Virus record (IMG/VR): IMGVR_UViG_3300010883_014735
Coordinates: 1 to 23,477 of that record
Length of the DNA: 23,477 nucleotides
DNA from: a virus
Reading direction: 5' to 3' (one strand)
Positions 7,642 through 15,172 of the stretch are shown in pieces (position 1 is the first letter of the stretch; every line of letters starts with the position of its first letter). The translations under genes and the position numbers were made by a program. The notes under the pieces were generated by a model. The model did no database searches. It was not told the DNA's origin and saw nothing but the letters and a program-made list of their open reading frames with translations.

Positions 7642-7977
7642 CTAGACGCTGAAGCTCTCACCGCATCCACAACTGCTAGAAGCGTTTGGGTTATTAAAAG
7701 AGAATCCACGTTTCGACAAGTCTTCTATCCAGTCAATGGTAGTGCCGTCGATAAATAATTCGGCCTTCTTTTCTACGATTAGAGCTAGGCCACCCTGCTC
7801 GTATTTATTGTGGGTTTTGTCTGAATACTCTGATAGTTCTACAAAACCTAGTTTATATTCAAAGCCAGAACATCCCCCACCCGCAACGGCAACCCTAAGT
7901 AGACTATTAGTAGCATCGGGCAAGTCTTCCATAACCCGTTTAATTTCTTTGACTGCCTTATCGGTTAGTGTTACCAT
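7642..7977 (-). CDS. A-type iron-sulfur cluster carrier (HesB/IscA/ErpA family)
   Basis: At 111 residues this is a full-length A-type carrier. The three invariant cysteines are present: C36 in GGGCSGFEY and C103 and C105 in the C-terminal CGCGESF. These proteins bind a [2Fe-2S] or [4Fe-4S] cluster or iron and hand it to apo-enzymes. Its ATG overlaps the primase stop as TAATG, so it is co-translated with the replication genes. Within this window the plausible client is the Cas4-like nuclease at 5434-6444, which has a candidate four-cysteine set, though host proteins are equally possible. No scaffold (IscU) or desulfurase gene is present, so it must plug into host iron-sulfur assembly. Confidence 0.93.
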   Translation of the reverse strand: MVTLTDKAVKEIKRVMEDLPDATNSLLRVAVAGGGCSGFEYKLGFVELSEYSDKTHNKYEQGGLALIVEKKAELFIDGTTIDWIEDLSKRGFSFNNPNASSSCGCGESFSV

Positions 7978-9035
7978 TATATAAGACCTTGTAGTTGAGG
8001 ATTTAGTATCTGCTGTATCTCAGAAACGCTCATGTCACCCACGTCTTTGTGTGGGGTTATGTCTGGAGTATATATATTAAAAAGTCTTTCACACTGGGTT
8101 TTTATCCTCGCAGACGCATCTCTTCCCGCTTCATCGCTATCGGTTAAAATTATGAGATTCAACGCCCCAGACCTCTCTAATATTATACGCTGATAATCAC
8201 TCAAATAGCAACCAAACATTCCAACAGAATTCCTAATACCGGCTTCATGAAGACGCCACACGTCTCCCTGACCCTCCACCACTACCACGCTGCTGGTTTC
8301 TTCGATGAATTCCTTGGCGTTCCAGTAGTTATATAGGAAGTCACCCGTGTTAAGACCCTTGCTATTAACCCATTTATGAGTCAAGGGCTTCTCCTCCAGT
8401 GATCTCCCAATGCACCCAGTCATGTAGGCGTGACTGTCATCATACACCGGAACAACAATTCTATTATACATAGGTTTTGATGGGTCTTTGCAGATTCCCA
8501 CATCAAAAAAGTCTAAAGTTGACTGGTTAAATCCTTTGTTCAAATAGTATTCGACGGGCCTACACAATCCCGCCACAACCATCGCCCTAGTCGCGACCTT
8601 GTTTGCTTCCTTTTTTTGTTTAAATATGCTATTTGCACACCTTATAAAGTTTGACTTATCTTTTTGAGATTCGTCTACTTTTATGTCATCGGGGGAGAAG
8701 TTCAAAAATTTAAATCCAAATGAAACGGCTTGGGGGAATCCTACTTCCTCACCTCTCTCTCTAGAGAGGATACCTCGTAGTAACCCCAAAACAGAATTGA
8801 TGTATTCTTTTTCACAATGGTGGGTCCAGCAAGACCATACTATTTGGTTTGGAAAAATGTCTGATTGTCGGATGCTAAACCCATCCTTTTTGTCTCCGTC
8901 ATGCACAGGACAGGGACAGTATATCCACTCGTCCTGTTCGGTATATTCAATATTGAAGTGGTCCAGTATATCAATGATTCTTTCAGATAACTTCTCAGAG
9001 AGAACGCTGATCTTTTCTTTTTCAAATTTCTGCAT
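7977..9035 (-). CDS. DnaG-like DNA primase with zinc-binding and TOPRIM domains
   Basis: The 352-residue protein has an N-terminal CHC2-type zinc site (C40, C42, H45, then C69 and C74), a central NRIVVPVYDD and CIGR segment typical of DnaG, and a TOPRIM domain with VVVVEGQGD (E254) and LTDSDEAGRD (D299, D301). It makes RNA primers on single-stranded DNA. It is clearly shorter than cellular DnaG (about 580-650 residues) and lacks a recognisable C-terminal helicase-binding domain, so contact with the helicase must differ. The ATG comes six bases after the helicase stop, consistent with a helicase-primase pair made together. Confidence 0.92.
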   Translation of the reverse strand: MQKFEKEKISVLSEKLSERIIDILDHFNIEYTEQDEWIYCPCPVHDGDKKDGFSIRQSDIFPNQIVWSCWTHHCEKEYINSVLGLLRGILSRERGEEVGFPQAVSFGFKFLNFSPDDIKVDESQKDKSNFIRCANSIFKQKKEANKVATRAMVVAGLCRPVEYYLNKGFNQSTLDFFDVGICKDPSKPMYNRIVVPVYDDSHAYMTGCIGRSLEEKPLTHKWVNSKGLNTGDFLYNYWNAKEFIEETSSVVVVEGQGDVWRLHEAGIRNSVGMFGCYLSDYQRIILERSGALNLIILTDSDEAGRDASARIKTQCERLFNIYTPDITPHKDVGDMSVSEIQQILNPQLQGLI

Positions 9036-9041
9036 TAAGTT

Positions 9042-10502
9042 TTACATTTCAAATGGAATATCGTTTTTATTGTTATCCTCTACAACAAATCCTTCATCTT
9101 TTTGTTTAACGACTTTTCTTATTTCATTGCGTGTACACTTCTCAACAATGTTGGCGGTCTCGCCCTTCATAGCCATGCTTATATAGTCTCTGTCGGAAAG
9201 TCCGGGGCCATGTCTGGCAACGATTGGGACCAGCTTTTTGTTTCCATACTCATCGCCATCCTCTGCAATCTCTTCATCACTCTTATTCTTAAAAATACTA
9301 AAACTGGTGCATAACCATATCAGTCGGTCTGAGCCACTGACAACATCCGTAGATTCTTTGGTTATACCATCTCTGTTTAGCTGCACAAAACTTAGGCATG
9401 GACAATCGTATTCAACACAAAAGTTATGAAGTGCGGTTATCTGAAAACCAAGAGCCTGAAACTCCTGAACGCTATTGTTGATCGTGTCGGAGGTCATCAA
9501 TTTCAAGTAGTCGTAAATTATCAAGCAGTTATTTGTTCTGCCGTTCTCATCAAAGCCAACCGTTTGTATAATCCATCTTCTCATCAGAGAAAGTATTTCA
9601 TCGAAAGGCTTTCCAGATATGCTGATATAATCATATGGTATTTCTTCTATCTTTCTGGCTGACCTCTCAATTTTTTCTTTATTTGTCTGGCTACTAAAAC
9701 ACTTTCCTGTAGAGATATCATTTATATCTATGCCACTTAATTTAGCAAGTATTCTGTTGAGATGATCCTCTTTTGACATCTCGGTGTCCAGCATCAGGAC
9801 CGGTATGTTCAACTCGCCTGCTACATGCATCGCAACATTATCGCCAAACATGCTTTTACCAACCTTGGGACGAGCGGCGATTAAGTCAACACACTTTCTT
9901 CTGAGTCCTCCCCCGATACTAATGTCATACCGACTGTATCCGCTGGGTATGCCCAGTATGTCTGATGGATTTTCCTCTAGGTGTTTGATGTATTCTTCAA
10001 TGTCTTTACCCAATGGTAACGGAGTACTGTCTTCTTCTCTGTTTAGATTGGAAGAAAAGTCTAATATAGGCTTCTCCGCAATATTTATTATTTCACTTAT
10101 ACTCTCGTCACCATCAATTGTTGATATGTTATTGTATATTTCTTTAGATAGCTTTTGTATATCTCTTGCAAGCTGTAGTTTACGAATTTTTACTGCGTGC
10201 GGCCTAACATTTTCTAGCTTGATCGGAAAATGATATACCGCACGAAGATGTTCAAGACCACTCTTGCTGTTTAAGTTGTCCTGAAAATCAAGATCATTGG
10301 CGGCGGCTAGTATTGAGGATATATCTACAGAGTCAGATTTTTCAAGCACTTTACAAAGACACTTGTAAATTATCTGATTTTCTTCGATAACAAAAGTATC
10401 AAATTCAACTACCCCGCCTATGTCTATAAAAGCGCTGGCTCCATGTGAACAAACTCCTGAAAGAACCGCTCGTTCAGCCGCTGAGTTATGTAATAGATTC
10501 AC
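9042..10502 (-). CDS. DnaB-like replicative DNA helicase
   Basis: From a GTG at 10502 the protein is 486 residues and begins MNLLHNSAAERAVLSG, the usual DnaB N-terminus. The RecA-type core has Walker A ARPKVGKS at 210-217, DTEMS at 239-243, Walker B LIIYDYLKL (D331) and an arginine-containing RHGPG near 435-440. It should form the hexameric ring that unwinds DNA ahead of the split polymerase and works with the primase encoded six bases downstream. A TTG at 10523 would add seven residues but would overlap the previous gene by 19 nt. The GTG lies two bases after that gene's stop and gives the canonical family start, so I prefer it. The C-terminal tail is acidic and ends DIPFEM, like a protein-interaction tail. 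Confidence 0.92.
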   Translation of the reverse strand: MNLLHNSAAERAVLSGVCSHGASAFIDIGGVVEFDTFVIEENQIIYKCLCKVLEKSDSVDISSILAAANDLDFQDNLNSKSGLEHLRAVYHFPIKLENVRPHAVKIRKLQLARDIQKLSKEIYNNISTIDGDESISEIINIAEKPILDFSSNLNREEDSTPLPLGKDIEEYIKHLEENPSDILGIPSGYSRYDISIGGGLRRKCVDLIAARPKVGKSMFGDNVAMHVAGELNIPVLMLDTEMSKEDHLNRILAKLSGIDINDISTGKCFSSQTNKEKIERSARKIEEIPYDYISISGKPFDEILSLMRRWIIQTVGFDENGRTNNCLIIYDYLKLMTSDTINNSVQEFQALGFQITALHNFCVEYDCPCLSFVQLNRDGITKESTDVVSGSDRLIWLCTSFSIFKNKSDEEIAEDGDEYGNKKLVPIVARHGPGLSDRDYISMAMKGETANIVEKCTRNEIRKVVKQKDEGFVVEDNNKNDIPFEM

Positions 10503-10504
10503 TT

Positions 10505-10942
10505 TTATCTTCTTGTTATGCAATTATCGCACTTGTAATTTTCGCGAACTAATGTGGGATGGATCTCAAAATTCTTATTGCACGAAACACATGTGGTAGA
10601 AATTCTCTTGAATATCCTTCTGGTTCTTTCGACGGGAGGTTTAACCGCCAGTTTTTTATCCACAGCCGTGTCTTCCGAGGCTTCGGTCCCATCATCAACA
10701 AAGGTGTTCTCTCGATCTGTGATATCTAAAGGTTCTGATCTGGCTATCCTACTTTTCCCGCTAGTCTCCGACGATCTGGTTGAGGTTATAAAACTATCTC
10801 CCGCGTCTTCCTTCTCTGTTTCAACCACCTCTTGTTCATCTTCTGCGATGACTTTTTCTCCAGTCAGATCTTCAAACCCCTCAGAGACAAGGATCATATT
10901 ATTTTTCTGTATGCCAGACTTTATCTTGTCTATAGGATTCAT
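10505..10942 (-). CDS. Acidic linker protein with C-terminal zinc ribbon, upstream of the helicase
   Basis: The 145-residue protein is not recognised as a family. Residues 30-100 are acidic, Ser/Thr-rich and probably disordered. The C-terminus is a compact zinc-ribbon candidate with CVSC (C118, C121) and CDNC (C138, C141), preceded by a basic RTRRIFKR. It overlaps the upstream gene by ATGA and stops two bases before the helicase GTG. Position and build (flexible acidic arm plus nucleic-acid-binding ribbon) suggest a helicase loader or single-strand-binding accessory, but this is inference from context. The Cys spacing (C-x2-C, x16, C-x2-C) is visible directly. Confidence 0.75.
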   Translation of the reverse strand: MNPIDKIKSGIQKNNMILVSEGFEDLTGEKVIAEDEQEVVETEKEDAGDSFITSTRSSETSGKSRIARSEPLDITDRENTFVDDGTEASEDTAVDKKLAVKPPVERTRRIFKRISTTCVSCNKNFEIHPTLVRENYKCDNCITRR

Positions 10943-11427
10943 GAGTACGCTTTCCTTTTTGCAAGTTCCAAAAGTGATTCACCCATTCTTCGTATGTCTC
11001 TTATTTTTTCAGTCATCTTGTCAACTCTTGCTTGGGCATGTTTTCTGATATTGTCTAACTTCGAAGCAAATTCATTGTTGTTTATAACGTTCTGTTGTTT
11101 TATTTCATGTTTCATGTACTTGTCAAACTGTCCCATCTCAGCAGTAACAATTTGTCTCAAAGAATCATTAGCGTAGTTTAGTTTTACTAAATTGAGATTA
11201 TGCTCTTCCTGTAGATAATTAGCGTAAGCAAATACCACATAAGATTTCGCTACACATTCCTCGGGGGAGAGGTTTTTTAATTCTTCAACTGTCAAGTTTA
11301 GTATCTCGATTGCTTCAATATTAAACCCTATGGGACATAGGTGCTTAGAATTTATATAATCCTCGGTTGCTTTCTCAAACCTAGCAAGACGCTCACTCGC
11401 CGTTAATCCTTTTTGTCCAGACATCAT
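10939..11427 (-). CDS. Unrecognised helical protein next to recombination genes
   Basis: The protein has about 162 residues, is highly charged and is predicted helical almost throughout. From about residue 95 to the end it looks coiled-coil-like (many Lys/Glu with spaced Ile/Leu/Met). It is not recognised. It overlaps the DUF559-like nuclease gene upstream by 35 nt and the zinc-ribbon gene downstream by ATGA, placing it in the recombination/replication core next to the RecA-like gene. A recombination mediator resembling UvsY in role would fit the place and size, but no motif supports it. The start is uncertain: GTG, ATG and ATG follow one another at 11430, 11427 and 11424. I chose the first ATG. 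Confidence 0.72.
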   Translation of the reverse strand: MMSGQKGLTASERLARFEKATEDYINSKHLCPIGFNIEAIEILNLTVEELKNLSPEECVAKSYVVFAYANYLQEEHNLNLVKLNYANDSLRQIVTAEMGQFDKYMKHEIKQQNVINNNEFASKLDNIRKHAQARVDKMTEKIRDIRRMGESLLELAKRKAYS

Positions 11428-11815
11428 CACTCTCAGAATATTTTAGTACTACTATTGTAAGGGAATTTAGTTTACACCAGTCAATCTTGTCTTGATCTCT
11501 CTTTCTAGAGCGATAGTACTCACCTTTGGTTTTGTGGTAGAACTTCACAAACTCGTAATGTTGGCTGCCGTGAACTTCTACCACAAGATCGTGTGATGGT
11601 ACAAAAAAGTCTGCGTATAGTAGCGACTTCCTATTGGGCGTGTTGCTACCCGGAAGGGAGACCTCTTCAAGAAGACGGTCTCTTGGAAAGATTTCACGAA
11701 GGATTTTTCTTGCTCGCAGATGATTTTTTGATCGGTGTCTCTTATCATTTTTACTTGGAACATGCTTGGTCAGGTTCCACGTTTTTTGCATACCATCAAA
11801 ACCTAAAACCTTCAC
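11393..11815 (-). CDS. DUF559/Vsr-like PD-(D/E)XK endonuclease
   Basis: The 140-residue protein has a basic N-terminus and then the core of small restriction-like nucleases: a helix with EE near residue 50, YADFFV (D69), VVEVHGSQHY (E80, H82, H86) and a late strand LTIVVL. The same layout occurs in DUF559 proteins and Vsr mismatch endonucleases. It overlaps the RecA-like gene by four bases (11812-11815), so a job in recombination such as junction or flap cleavage is plausible. No typical phage Holliday-junction resolvase is visible elsewhere in the window, which makes this protein a candidate for that role. The specific substrate is inferred only from the neighbourhood. Confidence 0.72.
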   Translation of the reverse strand: MKVLGFDGMQKTWNLTKHVPSKNDKRHRSKNHLRARKILREIFPRDRLLEEVSLPGSNTPNRKSLLYADFFVPSHDLVVEVHGSQHYEFVKFYHKTKGEYYRSRKRDQDKIDWCKLNSLTIVVLKYSESDDVWTKRINGE

Positions 11816-12855
11816 AGAATTGCCTTTAACTCTTCATTCAGCAAATTCATGACATCTGGGTTTTGTTCGATAAAATTGTACAATTTATCTTGTCCTTGAA
11901 ATTTTTCTTCAGACATCTCTGAATACTTCTCCCCGTGGTTTTCAAGGAAATTACAGCTATACCAAGCTCCAGCCTTAGATATAATACCAAATTCTATACC
12001 CATCATAAGAAGTTCTTGTATGCTATCTACACCAACACCATACCTTAACCACCCCTGAGCGGTAGATCCGGGGAATCCACCAGAAGAAGAACACAGCACT
12101 TTCCAATTTATTTGTTGGCCTATGCTACGTCCTCCAGATTCCCACGATTTTATATACTCTATGACCATGTTGGTATCAGCTTGGTATTGTATTTTTTTAC
12201 CGCCATCTGCCAGCTTTGTCTTCCTACCCATCCCGCTGGTGTTGGCTATAAAATGGGTGATGAGAATTATTATTGCCCTCTGCTTTGTAACTACATTTGA
12301 GAGCCTTCTTGTGAAAGCTGCTAATATTTTCGGCAGCCCCGCTCTGAACTGCCCGCTCACATCCTCTATTAGTTCTCTCTCTGGTATAAGGGCGGAGGCT
12401 GAGTCTATTATCACAACACACTCTGGCTCCTTGCTTACGTACTTGACTACAATATCAAGATATTCTTCCGCGCTCATTGGCTCTGCATCAGACTCAACAA
12501 CACGAATTTTTTCAATGTCCAAGCCCTTGACTCCACCAAGATTCATGGACTTTAGTCTGCCTTCTGCGTTAATGAAAATTACTGGTCTTGATCCATTTTC
12601 TTCTTTTTGACAGTTGGCGGCAAAATGTAGTGCTGTTGTAGTTTTCCCAGTCTTTGGCTCCCCGGTAAAAATAACCCAACTCCCCTCTCTTATACCCCCA
12701 CCCAAGGCAACGTCTAGGGCCGGGCTGACCGATATGACCTTTAGGTTGGAGCTTTCCTCAAAAACATCTATTCCAGCCCTGACAACATGGCCATATTTTT
12801 TGATAACTTCCTTGGTTACAGGGTCATCAAACTTGGTATTTTTATTTTTACTCAT
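11812..12855 (-). CDS. RecA/UvsX-like recombinase
   Basis: The 347-residue protein is a RecA-family ATPase with Walker A GEPKTGKT at 65-72, Walker B VVIIDSAS (D151) and an ILITHFIANTSGMG segment at 197-210, in the place of the L2 DNA-binding loop. This family forms filaments on single-stranded DNA and drives strand exchange. Here the likely role is recombination-dependent replication and repair of phage DNA. The size equals bacterial RecA, but the N- and C-terminal parts do not look like it, so this is a divergent phage recombinase. It overlaps the upstream gene by eight bases and the nuclease downstream by four. Confidence 0.88.
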   Translation of the reverse strand: MSKNKNTKFDDPVTKEVIKKYGHVVRAGIDVFEESSNLKVISVSPALDVALGGGIREGSWVIFTGEPKTGKTTTALHFAANCQKEENGSRPVIFINAEGRLKSMNLGGVKGLDIEKIRVVESDAEPMSAEEYLDIVVKYVSKEPECVVIIDSASALIPERELIEDVSGQFRAGLPKILAAFTRRLSNVVTKQRAIIILITHFIANTSGMGRKTKLADGGKKIQYQADTNMVIEYIKSWESGGRSIGQQINWKVLCSSSGGFPGSTAQGWLRYGVGVDSIQELLMMGIEFGIISKAGAWYSCNFLENHGEKYSEMSEEKFQGQDKLYNFIEQNPDVMNLLNEELKAIL

Positions 12856-13285
12856 CTAGATCTCGCAGTTTGTTTATTCCACTTCTCTTTCCAAAAGGCT
12901 TTGGAATTACTTTAGAGTTGTGAGAAGTTACGTCTATAGTCTTTTGTCTAGACAGTTCTTTTTCTAGACCGGACTGCTCAGATTCTATGAGATCGGAAAG
13001 AGCGGGGAACCGTAAGGAATATATTTTAGACCCTCGTTTACTCCTCAAAGCTCTTATAACTGCTCTCTCGTCATAATTTTTTAGAAGACGATTCGCTAGC
13101 ACTACCTGCTGGGTGAAAGTGCCCTTCCACTTTTCTGTGTTCCAGAATTTATATGCCAGCGAGCCTTCGTTAGAGTTTTCGGCCATTCTTTGACACATAA
13201 GTTCTGCTATATACTGAGCCGTTGTGCAATAGTCTCCGGTGGAAGGTGATTTGTACTTGCTTCTATCTGTTCTTTTTTCAGCCAT
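12848..13285 (-). CDS. Unrecognised basic protein before recA-like gene
   Basis: The 145-residue protein is not recognised. It has a KYKSPSTGDYCTTAQY start, a central WNTEKWKGTFTQQVV segment and a KNYDERAVIRALRSKRG segment, then a Lys/Arg-rich tail. It is net positive and probably helical, which would suit DNA binding. No membrane segment or catalytic motif is visible. It overlaps its neighbours by eight bases on both sides, so it belongs to the same transcription unit as the recombinase. A role in phage DNA metabolism is likely only by location. Confidence 0.72.
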   Translation of the reverse strand: MAEKRTDRSKYKSPSTGDYCTTAQYIAELMCQRMAENSNEGSLAYKFWNTEKWKGTFTQQVVLANRLLKNYDERAVIRALRSKRGSKIYSLRFPALSDLIESEQSGLEKELSRQKTIDVTSHNSKVIPKPFGKRSGINKLRDLDE

Positions 13286-13709
13286 TTTTAAGTATCAAAC
13301 ATTCCCCGGCTAGATCTGGGTTCCTTGGTTCAGACGCTTCTGGAATCAATTCTGGAACTAGCCAGCTTTTTACAAGTAATGAGTCATTATTTTTTAACGC
13401 TCCAGCCATATACAAATGTCTGGTTGATCCCCCAAACATCTGTCCAGACACGCCCTTACAAAAGTAATAGCCTTTGTCACCCCTTCCAACCTCAATCTCG
13501 TTAGATCTAAACTTTAGTTTCATTGATTCTATATGTAAATCATTATCTTCGCAATACTTTCCAAGCCTTATCCATGCGCTATGCTCTGCAACCCCCGGTC
13601 TTCCATCATCTTGAAAAACCGTTGTTCCATTTGATAACTCTATCACCCACATAGCATTCTCGTCAGAGAACTTACCAGCATACGAGTCTATTTCAGTACA
13701 GATACTCAT
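13278..13709 (-). CDS. Unrecognised 143-aa protein
   Basis: The protein is not recognised. It contains alternating strand-like stretches (MWVIELSNGTTVFQDD, KLKFRSNEIEV, GYYFCKGVSG) that suggest a mostly beta fold, followed by an acidic, proline-containing C-terminal part. There is no signal peptide, membrane segment or nucleotide-binding motif. The ATG lies one base after the stop of the helix-turn-helix candidate gene, and the end overlaps the next gene by eight bases, so it is clearly part of the operon. Confidence 0.72.
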   Translation of the reverse strand: MSICTEIDSYAGKFSDENAMWVIELSNGTTVFQDDGRPGVAEHSAWIRLGKYCEDNDLHIESMKLKFRSNEIEVGRGDKGYYFCKGVSGQMFGGSTRHLYMAGALKNNDSLLVKSWLVPELIPEASEPRNPDLAGECLILKNG

Positions 13710-13710
13710 G

Positions 13711-14034
13711 CTAACCCTCTTTGATCCTATGGATACTTCCTCTGAATGATCTCTCCTTAGACTTTTTCTCTTCTTTTGACGTGACTTGTTTTTTCTCGTC
13801 GGTCAACATTGAGGCAGCTTCAGTCATGGTAGTAGCACCCTTGTCGGTTCTGGCCATGAGGTCAGAGACCTTTGTAGTGGGTTCTTCATTTTTTGGAAGA
13901 CTGGACCTGTATTTCTCAATTATGTTGGGGGAACGATTAAGATCCTTTGCAAAATCTTCATCACTAAAAGTAACGTTATTTGCTATGTAAAACTTTTCTG
14001 CCTTACTTAGCGGTCCTCCTTTTGGTTTAGACAT
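13711..14034 (-). CDS. Small protein with probable helix-turn-helix
   Basis: Residues 5-45 read as a sigma-region-4-like helix-turn-helix: GPLSKAEKFYIANN, then FSDEDFAKDLNRSPNIIEKY, in which the second helix, a tight turn and a recognition helix can be seen. The rest (about 60 residues) is Lys/Glu/Ser-rich and probably flexible. It could be a small transcription factor or a DNA-binding accessory protein; I cannot say which promoter or partner it would act on. I start it at ATG 14034, with AAAGGAG nine bases upstream, rather than at the TTG one codon earlier. The first bases overlap the upstream gene's end. Confidence 0.68.
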   Translation of the reverse strand: MSKPKGGPLSKAEKFYIANNVTFSDEDFAKDLNRSPNIIEKYRSSLPKNEEPTTKVSDLMARTDKGATTMTEAASMLTDEKKQVTSKEEKKSKERSFRGSIHRIKEG

Positions 14035-14368
14035 CAATCATGCTCCTTTCAGCTAATGATAAAAAAGACCTGTTCTTGCCTTCTATATACTTATAGTAAT
14101 GCTCGAACACTGTTTGAGAAACTTTAACGAATTTAAAATCTCTTGACGATTCTTTGCCAGCAAAAATACCCCACGGATCAAACAAGACACCCCTCCCAAA
14201 TTTCGCATAATATGTAGTACGTTCGGTCTGGGTGTTTACAGATTTTTTACAGTACGCTTTAGGGTCATTCCCATCTATTTCAACACCCTTTATTGTGTAG
14301 CAGAAAGATAGGTATGAAATCGGGTCGGGCAATTCTATATCTAGCTCTTCTCGATCATGTCTAGCCAT
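14027..14368 (-). CDS. Unrecognised 113-aa protein
   Basis: The protein is not recognised. It has an acidic start, an aromatic-rich middle (YLSFCYTIKG, TTYYAKFGRG, LFDPWGIFAG) and a helical C-terminus with EHYYKYIEGKNRSFLSL. No membrane segment, metal site or catalytic motif is visible. It overlaps the upstream gene by eight bases and contains the start of the downstream helix-turn-helix gene within its last codons, which shows translational coupling. The many Trp/Tyr/Phe residues suggest a small compact globular domain. Confidence 0.7.
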   Translation of the reverse strand: MARHDREELDIELPDPISYLSFCYTIKGVEIDGNDPKAYCKKSVNTQTERTTYYAKFGRGVLFDPWGIFAGKESSRDFKFVKVSQTVFEHYYKYIEGKNRSFLSLAERSMIDV

Positions 14369-14585
14369 TTTTATCTTGAAAATCCTTTATCTTTTTCTGT
14401 AACTTATTAAGGCAATCCCACTGATCTTTTCCGTCAACATACAGCAAAAAATCTTCTTGAAGACCGCATTTCTCTAGGGTTTCGTTGGGGATAAACCTTG
14501 CTGAACACTCCCCTGTGTTCATAAGGGCGTGCAGAGAGAGGTTAATCCTAAGTACTGCTCGATGCGGAGCGTCTTGTTTACCCAT
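14361..14585 (-). CDS. Unrecognised 74-aa protein
   Basis: The small soluble protein has a strand-like start (RAVLRINLSLHALM), two separated Cys (C27, C40) and a Lys/Asp-rich helical tail. It is not recognised and no motif is visible. Its ATG overlaps the stop of the FmdB-type gene as TAATG, and its end overlaps the next gene by eight bases. That is the pattern of the real genes in this operon, so I accept it as coding. Confidence 0.68.
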   Translation of the reverse strand: MGKQDAPHRAVLRINLSLHALMNTGECSARFIPNETLEKCGLQEDFLLYVDGKDQWDCLNKLQKKIKDFQDKNG

Positions 14586-14932
14586 TATCCTCCACCCTCG
14601 ATGAAATTTTTCCTTTGAGATTCAGACATCTTTTTTATCTGATCGTTTGAATACTTGCTGTCCTTACGCCACCAAGGCTCAGACTTTTTACTTTTATTTT
14701 CCATCTCTCTTTTTTCACTAAGTTCATAAGAACCCATTTTTTCGGTGTTCTTTTCCGCCCAGTGTCCAATACTTTGCGGCTCCCCCTTAACGAAGATGAT
14801 GGGGGTTCCCAGAACTTTTTTGAGCTTACTTTTTTTACACTCTGGACATTTTCTTTTCTGTCTATCTTTCATAGATTGAACTATTTCAAAACTATGACTA
14901 CAGGCAGAGCATTTATATTCATACGTCGGCAT
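14585..14932 (-). CDS. FmdB-family zinc-ribbon protein
   Basis: The protein starts MPTYEYKCSACSHSFE, the standard FmdB opening, with two zinc knuckles (C8, C11 and C29, C32 in CPEC) followed by LKKVLGTP, also usual in the family. The remaining 70 residues are a Lys/Glu/Ser-rich tail with a WWRKDSKYSND segment that is not recognised. FmdB proteins are small putative regulatory or nucleic-acid-binding zinc ribbons whose job is mostly unknown. It overlaps neighbours on both sides. Its opening resembles the first residues of the DnaE C-terminal half in this window. Confidence 0.88.
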   Translation of the reverse strand: MPTYEYKCSACSHSFEIVQSMKDRQKRKCPECKKSKLKKVLGTPIIFVKGEPQSIGHWAEKNTEKMGSYELSEKREMENKSKKSEPWWRKDSKYSNDQIKKMSESQRKNFIEGGG

Positions 14933-15167
14933 TTTCTTTATTTCTTACAGCATGTCTTATTCTTGATATAAAAACATCCAAAGCCTCCAAACGCCGCAGG
15001 TTGGTAAGTGGTTGCAACTCATCATCCCTAGCGCTTACAAGATCCTTGCACAATACGGTCAGTCTAAGCAAGTCCTTTGACAACGTCTCTACTATTTCGT
15101 AACCAAACACAGGATTCTCTTTGGTTAACTGTAGTATTTCGTGTAAGTTGTCTTCAGATAGTTTCAT
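14919..15167 (-). CDS. Unrecognised 82-aa helical protein
   Basis: This soluble, probably all-helical protein has many Leu in heptad-like spacing (LHEILQLTK, LSKDLLRLTVL, LRRLEALDVFI), which may form a helical hairpin or a dimer. It has a single Cys and no metal site or ATP motif. It lies between the PhoH-type ATPase (five-base gap) and the FmdB-type gene (14-nt overlap), so it is part of the same string. No function can be proposed from the sequence. Confidence 0.7.
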   Translation of the reverse strand: MKLSEDNLHEILQLTKENPVFGYEIVETLSKDLLRLTVLCKDLVSARDDELQPLTNLRRLEALDVFISRIRHAVRNKENADV

Positions 15168-15172
15168 AATTA

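Noticed and set aside
7625-7647. Terminator or operator from the inverted repeats in the 30-nt gap
   Set aside because: Arms are only four to five bases, there is no T-run, and one arm includes a stop codon; chance is enough to explain it. Kept only as a low-confidence gap note.
8683-9186. A 167-codon frame on the plus strand
   Set aside because: It lies opposite the zinc-binding part of the primase and the end of the helicase, both with clear family motifs, and its own translation shows no motif.
10554-11048. A 164-codon plus-strand frame with hydrophobic stretches
   Set aside because: It is antisense to the zinc-ribbon gene and the helical protein gene, which fit the operon by overlap. 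The hydrophobic runs come from the reverse complement of acidic codons.
12122-12610. A 162-codon plus-strand frame
   Set aside because: It is antisense to the RecA-like gene, whose Walker motifs are intact.
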